Below, piece after piece: positions 37,154 to 47,045 of a stretch of 64,000 nucleotides of DNA. The translations under genes were made by a program, and so were the position numbers. Each line of letters starts with the position of its first letter. The stretch's first letter is position 1. Source of the stretch: Verrucomicrobiota bacterium (GTDB lineage: Bacteria; Verrucomicrobiota; Verrucomicrobiia; Limisphaerales; UBA9464); NCBI GenBank assembly GCA_017309115.1, contig JAFLEF010000033.1, positions 1 to 64,000 on the forward strand. Reading direction: 5' to 3'. Below the pieces are notes generated by a model. That model saw only the letters and a list, made by a program, of their open reading frames with translations, ran no database searches and was not told where the DNA came from.

Positions 37154-37369
37154 TTAACGCAAACGCCAAGTGATCCGGGCTTTGTTCAAGTCGTAAGGCG
37201 ACATTTCGCAGCGGACTCGATCGCCCACGCTGAGGCGGATCCAACGCTTGCGCATTTTTCCGGAGATGGTGGCCAGCACGAGATGCTGGTTGGCGAGTTC
37301 AACGCGGAACATGGTGCCCGGGAGCACCGTATGGACACGTCCCTCTACTTCGATTGGTTCTTCTTTCAT
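37154..37369 (-). CDS. infA: Translation initiation factor IF-1
   Basis: 71 residues, a single S1/OB-fold domain of normal length. Conserved IF-1 segments are [19 protein letters not shown], then [20 protein letters not shown] and [20 protein letters not shown]. It binds the ribosomal A site with IF-2 and IF-3. It is placed away from ribosomal protein genes, upstream of the isoprenoid synthase on the same strand (96 bp gap). The usual Tyr-Asp-Leu 'PYDLxxARI' end is kept. Confidence 0.95.
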   Translation of the reverse strand: MKEEPIEVEGRVHTVLPGTMFRVELANQHLVLATISGKMRKRWIRLSVGDRVRCEMSPYDLNKARITWRLR

Positions 37370-37922
37370 GATGGCTGCTCACGGGTCCTGACGGTCCTGG
37401 CGACATCTCACCGACCGGTGAAAGAGAGACGCACCCTGGCTTAAGTCGACACGAACACCCGCGTATGGGGAGGACAGGAGAAGCACTCGAATCGGCCTGC
37501 CGACGGACCGGAACGATCGGCTCGCGCATTCAACACCACGGGAGCGAGCCCGATCCCATCCGAGCGTGGCTGCCGCGTTTCAGTATTCCGAAGGGGATTT
37601 CCGGCAGAACCCGCGACTGAACGATGTCCTTCGGGAGTCTGCCCGGACGGAACCAGAACCGCAGTCGAACAGGAACCGCCAATCTGACGATTTCGAGGGA
37701 TCTAGGCAAAGGGCATTATCAACAATCTGACTCCTCTGATTTGGAAAGAGAATGGGCCCGTGGGTGACCAAGCAGCACCAGGAAGTGATTTCGAACAGGC
37801 GCGACCGTGACGACGTCGACTACAGCAATTCACGCGGTCTGGGGGGAAACATTTTGACCGGTTGGGTGGCGGGCATTAAACGGTTTCCGCGCGTTGGATG
37901 AATTCGAGATGATGGAACCAAG
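37370..37922. other. Gene-free divergent intergenic region
   Basis: About 550 bp between infA (leftward) and the Tol operon (rightward). I see no coding signature on either strand and no tRNA-like or clear terminator structure. It must hold both divergent promoters. The length is unusual next to the tight spacing elsewhere in the window. Confidence 0.5.
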
Positions 37923-38654
37923 ATGAATTTCACAGCCGGCCTGTTGGCCGCGAATCAGGGTGGCTTCACGCTGACCTATATTTGGGATCAGGCGACGCCC
38001 GAGGCCAAGGTCATCATCATCATCTTGGTGTTCTTCTCGATTTTCGCCTGGTCGGTAATGGGCTCCAAAGCCATCCAAATGCGCCGGGCTCGCCGACTAA
38101 ATCACTATTTTGAAGCGGAGTTCCGAGAGCAGAAGTCGGTCCTCGCTATTTTTGATCGGAAACTCCAGGTGCAAGGGTGTCCCTTGTTTTCCGTGTATCT
38201 GGACGGATGCACTGATTTGGATGGTCATTTGCAAGGTCCGGATGGCCAACGGAAGGAGTTTGCCACGCTCAAGGCGCTCGAACATGTGAAGCGCGCCTTG
38301 GAAGGGTCAGTTGCTCGGGAATCTCTGCGTCTGGAATCAGGCTTGGTGTTGTTGGCGGCTGCAGTAAGCGGCGCGCCTTTTCTTGGTCTGCTGGGAACCG
38401 TCTGGGGCGTGATGGATGCCTTCGGTGGGGTGGCGATCGCAGCACAGGCGGGTTCACGGGCGGATTTGGCGGTCATGGCGCCCGGCGTGTCGGCGGCGTT
38501 GGTGACTACGGTGGCCGGACTGCTGGTCGCAATTCCCTCCATGTTTGGCTACAATTGGCTGGTTCACACCCTTCGGGTCCACACTGTCGAACTCGATAAC
38601 TTCGCCCAAAGTCTCGCCTCCAGGATGGAGACTGAGTTCTTGAAGGACGAGTAG
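37923..38654 (+). CDS. tolQ: TolQ/ExbB-type proton channel
   Basis: 243 residues. Three membrane spans lie near residues 25-45 (VIIIILVFFSIFAWSVMG), 140-165 and 172-200. Conserved MotA/TolQ/ExbB signature: GAPFLGLLGTVWGVMDAF, then APGVSAALVTTVAGLLVAIP. With TolR it forms the inner-membrane motor that uses proton flow to energise TolA. It is the first gene of tolQ-tolR-tolA-like-tolB-pal, in the canonical order. The N-terminus is somewhat longer than E. coli TolQ. Confidence 0.92.
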   Translation: MNFTAGLLAANQGGFTLTYIWDQATPEAKVIIIILVFFSIFAWSVMGSKAIQMRRARRLNHYFEAEFREQKSVLAIFDRKLQVQGCPLFSVYLDGCTDLDGHLQGPDGQRKEFATLKALEHVKRALEGSVARESLRLESGLVLLAAAVSGAPFLGLLGTVWGVMDAFGGVAIAAQAGSRADLAVMAPGVSAALVTTVAGLLVAIPSMFGYNWLVHTLRVHTVELDNFAQSLASRMETEFLKDE

Positions 38655-38688
38655 TTGGTTGAGCCATCTCCGAACGGCACCTTTTCCC

Positions 38689-39111
38689 ATGCGCCGCTTC
38701 TCCCAACGCAACTCGCTGGTGACGCTGAACGACATCAACGTCACCCCGTTGCTTGATCTGGCGTTCGTGCTGCTGATCATTTTCATCATCACGACTCCGT
38801 TGATGGAACAATCGGTGAACCTTCGGTTGCCGGTCGGCGGCGCCAACAAGTCCGCCAAGCCCGAGGATGTCGTCTTGGCGGAGGTTCGGCCGGATGGGGT
38901 GTACTATTTGCGGGGCCGGCCCTTGGGGGCGGATTTGCGCGTTTTGGAGTCCCGTTTAGTCGACGAGTACCGGAAGAATCCCAATCTGGTGGTCCGCATT
39001 CGGGCGGACGCCGGCGGTAAGTTTGAGCTGCCGATGAACATCATCGAGATCTGTCGGCGCAACGGGATTACCCGTTTCGATATTGCAACTGAACCTCCTG
39101 CCCGACGTTGA
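38689..39111 (+). CDS. tolR: TolR/ExbD-type protein
   Basis: 140 residues from the ATG at 38689; a TTG at 38659 would add 10. One membrane span with the family's key Asp, INVTPLLDLAFVLLIIFIIT, is followed by a periplasmic domain (VRIRADAGGKFELPMNIIEI). The Asp in PLLDLAF carries protons through the TolQR channel. It lies 34 bp after tolQ, and its stop overlaps or abuts the TolA-like start. Confidence 0.92.
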   Translation: MRRFSQRNSLVTLNDINVTPLLDLAFVLLIIFIITTPLMEQSVNLRLPVGGANKSAKPEDVVLAEVRPDGVYYLRGRPLGADLRVLESRLVDEYRKNPNLVVRIRADAGGKFELPMNIIEICRRNGITRFDIATEPPARR

Positions 39112-39113
39112 CC

Positions 39114-40112
39114 ATGGATCGCCTCCAGCAGCGTGCCCTGATGAGTTCGACTGCCGCGCATGCGGCGGTTCTGGCACTGGTGCTGCTGGCAGGTGGTTGG
39201 GCGGCTCGCAAGGCGGTTCCAACCGAAGTTCCATTTCTCGAGATTATCCCTACCGACCTCAAGCTGACCATGGGCGACCAAATTGGGGGAGGAACGCCCA
39301 ATCCGCGTCCGCTCGACCGAGTGGAGGGAATGCCTGCTCTGCCGAAGGTGACCACCCCTGATTCGGTGGTAGCTCCGGTTCCGCCGAAAGTGGAGACCAA
39401 GCCGATTGAACCGCTGCCCGAACCCAAGAAGGTCGAAAAACAGGAGAAGGTTGAGAAGGTTGAAGCCGCCAAGTCCGAGCCGGTTAAGACCGAGCGTAAA
39501 ATCGAAGTGTCCAAGGAAGTCCGGCCAACCGCCAAGGCTCAGGATGTCGATGACACAAAAAAAGCCGATAAACCGAAGATACAAGTCAGCAAACAGGTCC
39601 GGACGCTGAGTTCGGCCGACAAGCAAAAGGCGGAACGAGAGGCTCGGGAGGCGCGCGAAGCACAGGAAGCTCGGGAGGCGGCCGCGTCCGCCGCCCAGGC
39701 TCGAGCCCAACGTTCAGCCAATGCGCAAAAACTGGCCTCCCGACTGACCGGAGCCGCCGTCGGAGTATCCCAGAAAGTGGGTGGTTCCACGCAAATAGAG
39801 ATGCCCGGACCGGGTGGGGCGGCCTACGCTCCTTACACCTCCTGGCTGCAAACGTTCCTTTATCAGCAGTGGCGTCGGCCCACGAGCAGTTCGTCCAATC
39901 AGGAATGGGTGGGGCTGAACCTCACCATCTCCAAGGATGGAACGGTTCTCGGCGTCTCGATCACGCGTTCCTCCGGGATCCGTTCCCTGGATGCTTCGGT
40001 TGAGGAAATCTTCCGCCGCCACCCTAAGTTGCGTCCTCTTCCTGACGAATACCAAGAGCCTCGTCTGGTTGTCCCAGTGAAATTTGTGCTCGAAGCCCCC
40101 GGGTCCTTATGA
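39114..40112 (+). CDS. TolA/TonB-like energy transducer
   Basis: About 332 residues from the ATG at 39114, just after the tolR TGA. Short N-terminal tail, one membrane span (AHAAVLALVLLAGGWAA), a long Lys/Glu/Pro/Ala linker (about 90-205, with KVEKQEKVEKVEAAKSEPVK) and a TonB/TolA C-terminal domain (LNLTISKDGTVLGVSITRSS, then RRHPKLRPLPDEY). It would span the periplasm to couple the TolQR motor to TolB-Pal. The C-terminal fold alone cannot separate TolA from TonB; the operon supports TolA. It overlaps tolB by 4 bp. Confidence 0.88.
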   Translation: MDRLQQRALMSSTAAHAAVLALVLLAGGWAARKAVPTEVPFLEIIPTDLKLTMGDQIGGGTPNPRPLDRVEGMPALPKVTTPDSVVAPVPPKVETKPIEPLPEPKKVEKQEKVEKVEAAKSEPVKTERKIEVSKEVRPTAKAQDVDDTKKADKPKIQVSKQVRTLSSADKQKAEREAREAREAQEAREAAASAAQARAQRSANAQKLASRLTGAAVGVSQKVGGSTQIEMPGPGGAAYAPYTSWLQTFLYQQWRRPTSSSSNQEWVGLNLTISKDGTVLGVSITRSSGIRSLDASVEEIFRRHPKLRPLPDEYQEPRLVVPVKFVLEAPGSL

Positions 40113-41302
40113 AGTTTGGTTGTCGATTCCGTTGCTCCCCCCGCAGTGCTGTTGTGGCGCTGTGGCTCGCCTGTTCCTCCGCCTTGTCCGCTCAGGATAG
40201 TGCTGTCGAAATTCGCGGACAGACCGTCCGCACCATTCCCATCGCCCTCTCGGGTTTTCCCGATGAAGTGCGCAAAATCCTGGAGTTCGACCTGTATGTG
40301 GTCGGCTTCGAAGTGGCCTCGGCCAAACCCCAATACCGATTGACTGGAACCGTTCAAGGGGAGGTCCGGGGTACGCTTGCCGATGCGAATACCCAGACGG
40401 CGCTGTTCTCCCGGGCCTATCCCGGGGGGACGACCCGCGCCCAGGCCCATGCGCTGGCCAATGACGTGGTCAAGACTCTGCTGCAGCTGCCGGGAATCGC
40501 CCAGACCAAGATCGCGTTTCGCAATCTGCCCGGGGGTCGGAATGCCAAGGGCGAGACCATCTCCGAGGTGTGGGCGTCCGATTATGATGGCGCCAATGGG
40601 GTGGCTTTAACCGCCGACAATTCCATTTCATTTGGCCCCAGTTGGGTGCCGGGTCAGCTCAAACTGTTCTACACCTCGTTCCGGGCCGCGCGTCCGGAGA
40701 TTTATCTACAGGACCTGCGATCCGGCGATCGAACCCGGATTTTTTCCTTTCCGGGAACCAGTTCGAGCCCAGCGGTTTCACCCGATGGACGACAGGTGGT
40801 TATGGTCTTGAGCCGAAGCGGCAGTCCAGACCTGTGGATTGCCAATGTCGACGGCAGCGGACTCAAGCAGCTCACGACGACCAAGGAGTTGGAGGCGTCA
40901 CCCTGCTGGTCGCCGGATGGGAGGACGATTTGCTTTACCTCGGCGGACAGCGGTCGGCCGACCCTCTACACCATCCCGGCGACGGGGGGGGCGATGAAGC
41001 GCTTGAACACCGGCGGCGTGACCCAATGCACCGAGCCGGATTGGTCTCCGGATGGCAAATGGATCGCCTTCACTCGGGCGGCGGGGGAGTTCACCCTTTA
41101 CGTCATGCCGGCGGGCGGCGGGAGTGCGGAAGCAGTGGTTGCGGGCGAGGATCCCTCGTGGTCTCCGAACTCGCGGACGCTGATCTTTACTCGCCGCGCT
41201 GGCGCGGAACGGCGACTGTCGCTGCTTGACGTGCCCTCGCGTCACGTCAAGGATTTGTCTCGAATTTCGGGCAGTTGCTCCCAGCCCAGTTGGGCCAGAT
41301 AA
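40109..41302 (+). CDS. tolB: Tol-Pal system beta-propeller protein TolB
   Basis: 397 residues with signal peptide (VVALWLACSSALSAQ). The N-terminal domain (residues about 30-150) has FDLYVVGFEVAS. A six-bladed propeller follows with repeated SPDGR/SPDGK motifs: SPAVSPDGRQVVMVLSRSGS, SPCWSPDGRTICFTSADS and PDWSPDGKWIAFT. TolB is the periplasmic partner of Pal and TolA in outer-membrane maintenance. The start overlaps the TolA-like stop (ATGA, 40109-40112), so translation is likely coupled. Confidence 0.92.
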   Translation: MKFGCRFRCSPRSAVVALWLACSSALSAQDSAVEIRGQTVRTIPIALSGFPDEVRKILEFDLYVVGFEVASAKPQYRLTGTVQGEVRGTLADANTQTALFSRAYPGGTTRAQAHALANDVVKTLLQLPGIAQTKIAFRNLPGGRNAKGETISEVWASDYDGANGVALTADNSISFGPSWVPGQLKLFYTSFRAARPEIYLQDLRSGDRTRIFSFPGTSSSPAVSPDGRQVVMVLSRSGSPDLWIANVDGSGLKQLTTTKELEASPCWSPDGRTICFTSADSGRPTLYTIPATGGAMKRLNTGGVTQCTEPDWSPDGKWIAFTRAAGEFTLYVMPAGGGSAEAVVAGEDPSWSPNSRTLIFTRRAGAERRLSLLDVPSRHVKDLSRISGSCSQPSWAR

Positions 41303-41326
41303 CTACCCCCCGATACCAAGGCTGAT

Positions 41327-41986
41327 ATGAAGTCGTTTCTGTCCCGAGCTGTGCTATTCCTCGTGGCGGTTTCCCTAGTTGGGGGATCCGTCGGATGTTC
41401 CAAAAAACCTAAAAACCTGACCCCACTCCCGGCGGGTCAGTCGGGGGCGCCCGCGCCTACCGACTCTGTGCCGTTGGAAGGCACGGGTGGGACTTCTCCG
41501 GGAGCTGGCCGGTTGCCGGGTTCGGAGAATGGAGTGGGGGGTACCGATTTGAGCAACGGAGGCGGTTTGGGTTTGGGTGACCAAGGCTTAAATCCCAACC
41601 TTGACGCCCGCAACAAGTTGGAGAACCGGGAAATTTTCGCCAACGACAACGTCTACTTCGATTTCGACAAGTTCAATGTGAAGCCGCAATACATGGCGAA
41701 CATCACGAAAGTGGCCGATTACCTCAAGGCGCATCCGACCGACTCGCTCCTGGTGGAGGGGCACACCGACGATCGCGGCACGGAAGAATACAATCTGGCT
41801 CTGGGCGAGCGACGGGCTCAATCGGTTCGCGACCGCTTGGTTTCTGCCGGGGTCAGCGGTGACCGCATCACCACCATTAGCTACGGCAAGGAAAAGCCGG
41901 CAGTGATCGGGAATACGGAAGAGGCGTTCGCCAAGAATCGACGCGGGGTCTTCGTTCTGCTGTCCAATCCCGCTGCCATCCAGTGA
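41327..41986 (+). CDS. pal: Peptidoglycan-associated lipoprotein Pal
   Basis: 219 residues. Lipoprotein signal FLVAVSLVGGSVGC with Cys near residue 24 as the acylation site. A Gly/Pro-rich spacer is followed by an OmpA-like domain: VYFDFDKFNVKPQYM, then LLVEGHTDDRGTEEYNLALG, and RAQSVRDRLVSAG. These are the peptidoglycan-binding residues of OmpA/Pal. It completes the Tol-Pal operon and is followed by a strong terminator (42003-42029). Confidence 0.94.
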   Translation: MKSFLSRAVLFLVAVSLVGGSVGCSKKPKNLTPLPAGQSGAPAPTDSVPLEGTGGTSPGAGRLPGSENGVGGTDLSNGGGLGLGDQGLNPNLDARNKLENREIFANDNVYFDFDKFNVKPQYMANITKVADYLKAHPTDSLLVEGHTDDRGTEEYNLALGERRAQSVRDRLVSAGVSGDRITTISYGKEKPAVIGNTEEAFAKNRRGVFVLLSNPAAIQ

Positions 41987-42002
41987 GTCATTCTTGATTC
42001 CA

Positions 42003-42029
42003 AGCCCCGCCTCCCCGGCGGGGCTTTTT
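42003..42029 (+). terminator. Intrinsic terminator after pal
   Basis: 9-bp perfect stem AGCCCCGCC with GGCGGGGCT, 5-base loop, then a five-T run. It lies 17 bases past the pal stop and closes the Tol-Pal operon. Confidence 0.88.
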
Positions 42030-42110
42030 CTTTGCGGCAGCAACATTGATTGAATCCGGCGGTTTGATTTGTCCCTTTACCCCTCGGGCGGGCAGTCCTA
42101 GCTTCGTTGC

Positions 42111-42290
42111 GTGAACTCAATTGAATTCCACCCGGTCCTGGCGATGATTGGAACGACCGAGATTCTGATCATCCTTGGAATCGTGGTCTTGTTGTTTGGT
42201 GCGCGAAAGATCCCCGAGCTCTTCAAGGGCGTGGGTACTGGCATCAAAGAATTCAAAAAGGCCTCGAAGGATGACGATCGTCCGGCCTGA
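42111..42290 (+). CDS. tatA: Short TatA/E-type translocase subunit
   Basis: 59 residues from a GTG at 42111; an ATG at 42144 (48 residues) is possible. After a short tail, [20 protein letters not shown] forms the single membrane span. [20 protein letters not shown] then gives the amphipathic helix with the Phe-Gly hinge of TatA. It is unusually short, with almost no cytosolic tail. The next gene is a paralogue sharing [13 protein letters not shown]. TatA oligomers make the pore of the Tat export pathway for folded proteins. Confidence 0.85.
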   Translation: MNSIEFHPVLAMIGTTEILIILGIVVLLFGARKIPELFKGVGTGIKEFKKASKDDDRPA

Positions 42291-42322
42291 AGCGGCAAAT
42301 GGTTTGGATTTCGATACGTGAC

Positions 42323-42607
42323 ATGAACGCTTCGCTATTGGCCATGATTGGGACGACCGAGATCTTGGTGATCGCGGTGGTGGTTTTGGTTTTGTTTGGC
42401 GCCAAGAAAGTGCCCGAACTCATGAAGGGTGTCGGTACCGGCATCAAGGAATTCAAAAAAGCCTCCCGCGACGTGCAGGATGAATTGCACCGGGCCATGG
42501 ACGAAGTGGAGCGGACACCACCTCCGCCCCCCGCTCCCAAACCGGCCCCAGCTCCGGATTCCCTCGCTCAATCCTCCACCCGATCCGATCTCGCGCCAAA
42601 AGCCTGA
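42323..42607 (+). CDS. Second TatA/B-type subunit, longer tail
   Basis: 94 residues from the ATG at 42323; an ATG at 42299 adds 8. [20 protein letters not shown], then [20 protein letters not shown], make a TatA/TatB-type span, hinge and amphipathic helix. The cytosolic tail is longer than in the first copy ([16 protein letters not shown], then a Pro-rich stretch), as in TatB. The span and hinge are very similar to the preceding short TatA, so this is a recent duplicate that may have taken the TatB role. It sits 33 bp after tatA and 28 bp before tatC. Confidence 0.85.
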   Translation: MNASLLAMIGTTEILVIAVVVLVLFGAKKVPELMKGVGTGIKEFKKASRDVQDELHRAMDEVERTPPPPPAPKPAPAPDSLAQSSTRSDLAPKA

Positions 42608-42634
42608 TTCGGATTTTGGTTTTCCCCCCTGGGC

Positions 42635-43651
42635 ATGGCTGACGAGTTGGAGGTGTTGCCTCCTGAGCACGACGGGTCCGAGGACGAGGGCGGTGGCCCA
42701 GTTAAGAGTTTCCTCGAACATCTCGAAGACCTGCGTTGGACGTTGGTCAAATGCGCTATTTCGTTGGCCCTCGGCGTTCTGGTCGCCTTAAGCGCCAGCC
42801 CCACCATCGTCAAAATCCTGGAATGGCCGTTGGTCCTCGCCCAACGCGTCAAAACCACGGACCAACCTCGGGTCATTCTTACTCTGGGAACCAACGTCCT
42901 GGCGCGGATGTTGGCGACTGATTTCCCGGTCATTGGCGGCCCAACGAATCAAGATCTGTTTCTCAAGTTGGCGCCAATCGAAGTGGGAACCAATTTGGTG
43001 CTGGCCGTGGTGCCGGACACTAATCCTCCGGCCGTAGCCCAGTATGGAATGCAGGTGGGGTTGAAGACCCTCGGACCGGCGGAGCCCTTCACGGTGGCGG
43101 TCAAGATTGCCCTGTATGGCGGAACGGCGCTGGCGGCCCCGTTTATCCTGTTGTTTCTGGGCCAATTCATCCTTCCTGCCCTCCACGTTCACGAAAAGCG
43201 TTTCGTCTACAAGGCGGCCGGCTTCGGAACCTTCCTCTTCTTCCTCGGAGTGGCCTTCTGCTACTTCCTCGTGCTGGTCGTGGCCTTAAGTTCCACCGTG
43301 ACGTTCTCCAATTGGCTCGGGTTTGCCGCCGATGAATGGCGAGCGTCGGAGTACATCGGATTCATTTGCTGGTTCATGATCGGAATGGGATTTGCCTTTC
43401 AGCTTCCCCTGGTGCTGTTGACGCTGGTGAAGGTGGGGATTCTCGACGCGGACCGACTCAGTGGCCTGCGTATGTACTGGGTTGTGGCGGGGCTTACCAT
43501 TTCCGCGTTTATCACTCCGGACGGAAATCCGCTGACAATGCTGCTCATGTTCCTGCCGTTGCATGTGCTGTACGAAATCAGCGTGATCATCGCCAAATGG
43601 TGGGAGCGAACGGAGGCGAAGGCGAAGGCCTTGGAGGATGGTGCGCGTTGA
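42635..43651 (+). CDS. tatC: Sec-independent protein translocase TatC
   Basis: 338 residues, against about 250 for typical TatC. The conserved FLEHLEDLRWTLVKCAISLA start, LPALHVHEKRFVYKAAG and PDGNPLTMLLMFLPLHVLYE are present. The extra length falls between the first and second membrane spans (about residues 60-140, including TNVLARMLATDFPVI and APIEVGTNLVLAVVP), a periplasmic loop that is short in E. coli. It has six predicted spans. TatC recognises twin-arginine signals. It completes a tatA-tatA/B-tatC operon. Confidence 0.92.
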   Translation: MADELEVLPPEHDGSEDEGGGPVKSFLEHLEDLRWTLVKCAISLALGVLVALSASPTIVKILEWPLVLAQRVKTTDQPRVILTLGTNVLARMLATDFPVIGGPTNQDLFLKLAPIEVGTNLVLAVVPDTNPPAVAQYGMQVGLKTLGPAEPFTVAVKIALYGGTALAAPFILLFLGQFILPALHVHEKRFVYKAAGFGTFLFFLGVAFCYFLVLVVALSSTVTFSNWLGFAADEWRASEYIGFICWFMIGMGFAFQLPLVLLTLVKVGILDADRLSGLRMYWVVAGLTISAFITPDGNPLTMLLMFLPLHVLYEISVIIAKWWERTEAKAKALEDGAR

Positions 43652-43718
43652 CTTCTGCAAATCCATGCTTGCCACTGTAAACGATCACCCTAGGCTGGTT
43701 CGCGAACACTACGTTTTT

Positions 43719-44150
43719 ATGGCCTCCGTCAAATCCGCTAGCTTGCTCGCCGCCGTCGGGGCGGTGTCCCTCCTTACCGGTTGCTCCAGCATGGAACAGA
43801 AGCTGGGCCGCGGTATCGCCAATGTCATGGAGCCGCTGCGGGGGGGCGAATTCACGCGCTCGACGGAGCAGACCTATTTGGCCGACGGACCGACGGTTGC
43901 CATGAGCTACGGAAAGGTCCATGGGATTGCCCGGACCATTCAACGTACGGCGGTTGGAGCGTTCGACATTGTGACGTTCCCCATCCCGACTGAACCTCTG
44001 ATCACTCCTTCGGAGCCGGTTTATCCCGACAGCGTGAAACCTCAGATGGCGGGTAACCTCGGAGTCGAATCCAGCCAATACATTGGTTTCGGAAGCGGTG
44101 CCGTGCTGCCTGGTCTCGGAACGGCGATGTTCAATCCGCTCGAGAACTAA
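43719..44150 (+). CDS. TIGR04073-type exosortase-associated lipoprotein
   Basis: 143 residues from the ATG at 43719. Lipoprotein signal LLAAVGAVSLLTGCSS. Core: KLGRGIANVMEPLRGG, then KVHGIARTIQRTAVGAFDIV and TFPIPTEP. These match the 'exosortase system-associated' family TIGR04073 found in Verrucomicrobia that carry PEP-CTERM systems, which agrees with the PEP- and VPDSG-CTERM substrates at 7.9 and 21-22.7 kb. The exact role is not known. A strong terminator (44167-44197) follows. Confidence 0.75.
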   Translation: MASVKSASLLAAVGAVSLLTGCSSMEQKLGRGIANVMEPLRGGEFTRSTEQTYLADGPTVAMSYGKVHGIARTIQRTAVGAFDIVTFPIPTEPLITPSEPVYPDSVKPQMAGNLGVESSQYIGFGSGAVLPGLGTAMFNPLEN

Positions 44151-44166
44151 GTCGGAATACTCTTCT

Positions 44167-44197
44167 AGCGCGCCAACCCGGGTTGGCGCGCTTTTTT
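44167..44197 (+). terminator. Perfect palindromic terminator abutting ispE
   Basis: A 10-bp perfect stem AGCGCGCCAA with TTGGCGCGCT enclosing CCCGGG, followed by T7 ending at 44197. The next base starts the ispE ATG (44198). It ends the preceding transcript, and any RNA reading ispE from upstream would have its start codon beside the hairpin. Confidence 0.85.
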
Positions 44198-45070
44198 ATG
44201 CCTCTGATCCGCAGCTCCCCCTGCAAGGTCAACTTCGTCCTCAACCTTCTGGGACGGCGCCCGGACGGATTCCATGAGCTCGAAACGCTGTTCTTTCCAG
44301 TTCCGTTGCAGGACGAACTCCGGTTGGAAGTGGCACCATCAGGAGTTTCCTTGACCTGTTCGCATCCCGAACTGCCAGTGGATGGAACGAATCTGGTCGT
44401 ACGGGCGGCGAACGAGTGGCTGGCTGCATCTGGGATCGGTTCCGGTGTGCGGATTCATTTAGAGAAACGATTGCCTTTGGCGGCTGGGCTGGGTGCCGGG
44501 AGTGCCAACGCGGCGATCACCTTGCTCGGTCTCAACGAACTGTTTGGACATCCGCTCTCGCATGCGGAGTTGGACCAGTTGGCAGCGGGGTTGGGTTCGG
44601 ATGTAAATTTTTTCCTCCAGCCGAACCCAGCCTTGGCTTTTGGACGTGGGGAACGGATTCAGCCTCTGGCACCGTTTCCTGTTCTAAGCGGTCACGCGCT
44701 GTTGTTGTTTCATCCTGGATTTGGGGTTTCGACTCCCTGGGCGTTTCGGGAATTGGCGGACTTCCCGGAGAATCGGAATGGTCAACCGGGTCGGGCGGCG
44801 AAGGTGGCTGAGGCCTTGACCCGGGGAGATCTCCATGCGGCTTTGGCGGGCTGGTTTAACGCCCTCGAAGCTCCTGTTCTCAGGAAGTATCCCGTGTTGG
44901 CGCTTTACCAGGAGTTTCTTCGAAGCCGGGGAGCGTTGGGAGCGCTGATGTCTGGCAGCGGTTCCACGACCTTTGCCTTGTTTTCTGACCTGGCCGCGGC
45001 GGAAGCCGTCGTTCCGGAGTTTCGGGCAAAGTTTGGGCGAGCCGGCTGGCTGGCCACCGTGGGCCTATAA
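44198..45070 (+). CDS. ispE: 4-diphosphocytidyl-2-C-methyl-D-erythritol kinase
   Basis: 290 residues. GHMP-kinase family: N-terminal CKVNFVLNLLGRRPDGFHEL, then the ATP loop LPLAAGLGAGSANAAITLLG, and GALMSGSGSTTFALFSDLAA near the end. It phosphorylates CDP-methylerythritol in the MEP isoprenoid pathway, matching the polyprenyl synthase at 36158. The ATG at 44198 directly follows the T run of a perfect terminator hairpin, so no separate leader exists. A start further upstream would fall inside the hairpin. Confidence 0.92.
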   Translation: MPLIRSSPCKVNFVLNLLGRRPDGFHELETLFFPVPLQDELRLEVAPSGVSLTCSHPELPVDGTNLVVRAANEWLAASGIGSGVRIHLEKRLPLAAGLGAGSANAAITLLGLNELFGHPLSHAELDQLAAGLGSDVNFFLQPNPALAFGRGERIQPLAPFPVLSGHALLLFHPGFGVSTPWAFRELADFPENRNGQPGRAAKVAEALTRGDLHAALAGWFNALEAPVLRKYPVLALYQEFLRSRGALGALMSGSGSTTFALFSDLAAAEAVVPEFRAKFGRAGWLATVGL

Positions 45071-45116
45071 AAACCCTGGCTTGCCCTGCCAAGCATTGAC
45101 TCGCGATGCTCTCGCC

Positions 45117-45443
45117 ATGCCTGTTGCGACCGAGTTTTCTGGGGTGACCGTGGTCACCAAAGCGAATGTCTATTTTGAGGGCCGGGTGGTCAGTCACACG
45201 GTCCGGTTCCCTGATGGTTCCCGCAAAACTCTGGGTCTGATTTTCCCGGGAAACTTCTACTTCGGAACCGAGGCGGCGGAACGTATGGAAATCGTTTCCG
45301 GAACCTGCCGGGTGAAACTCAAGGGCAGCGCCGAGGAGATCGAAGTGGTTGCCGGTGGGGCGTTCGAGGTCCCGGCCAAGTCCGGTTTCGACGTCTCCGT
45401 CGCCTCCGGTCAGTGCGAGTACATTTGTTCGTTTCTGCCGTAA
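45117..45443 (+). CDS. ppnP: Pyrimidine/purine nucleoside phosphorylase (PpnP/DUF1255)
   Basis: 108 residues from the ATG at 45117; E. coli PpnP is about 94. The cupin-like core has SHTVRFPDGSRKTLGLIFPG, then FYFGTEAAERMEIVSGTCRV and GGAFEVPAKSGFDVSVA, the typical DUF1255 pattern. PpnP splits several nucleosides with phosphate. It is 46 bp after ispE. Confidence in the family is high and in substrate range moderate. Confidence 0.88.
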   Translation: MPVATEFSGVTVVTKANVYFEGRVVSHTVRFPDGSRKTLGLIFPGNFYFGTEAAERMEIVSGTCRVKLKGSAEEIEVVAGGAFEVPAKSGFDVSVASGQCEYICSFLP

Positions 45444-45485
45444 CGGATCCAGCTTCGGCGGCTTGTCCCTGGAGATGGCCTCTGC

Positions 45486-46874
<1,389 letters not shown>

Positions 46875-47045
46875 GTTCAAATCCGCACAACTTCGCGGGA
46901 TGGTGAAAAGTAAGCCAGTTACATGCCGGATCCCCAAGGGCCGGAGAAAATGGGGCGAAAAAAGTTCAGTCTCGACGGGAGTTTCGGTTGCTCTTGCCGA
47001 GGGAAACGGCTTCGTGCGGAGGCCCGTTCTCGTTAGTCTCGCAAC

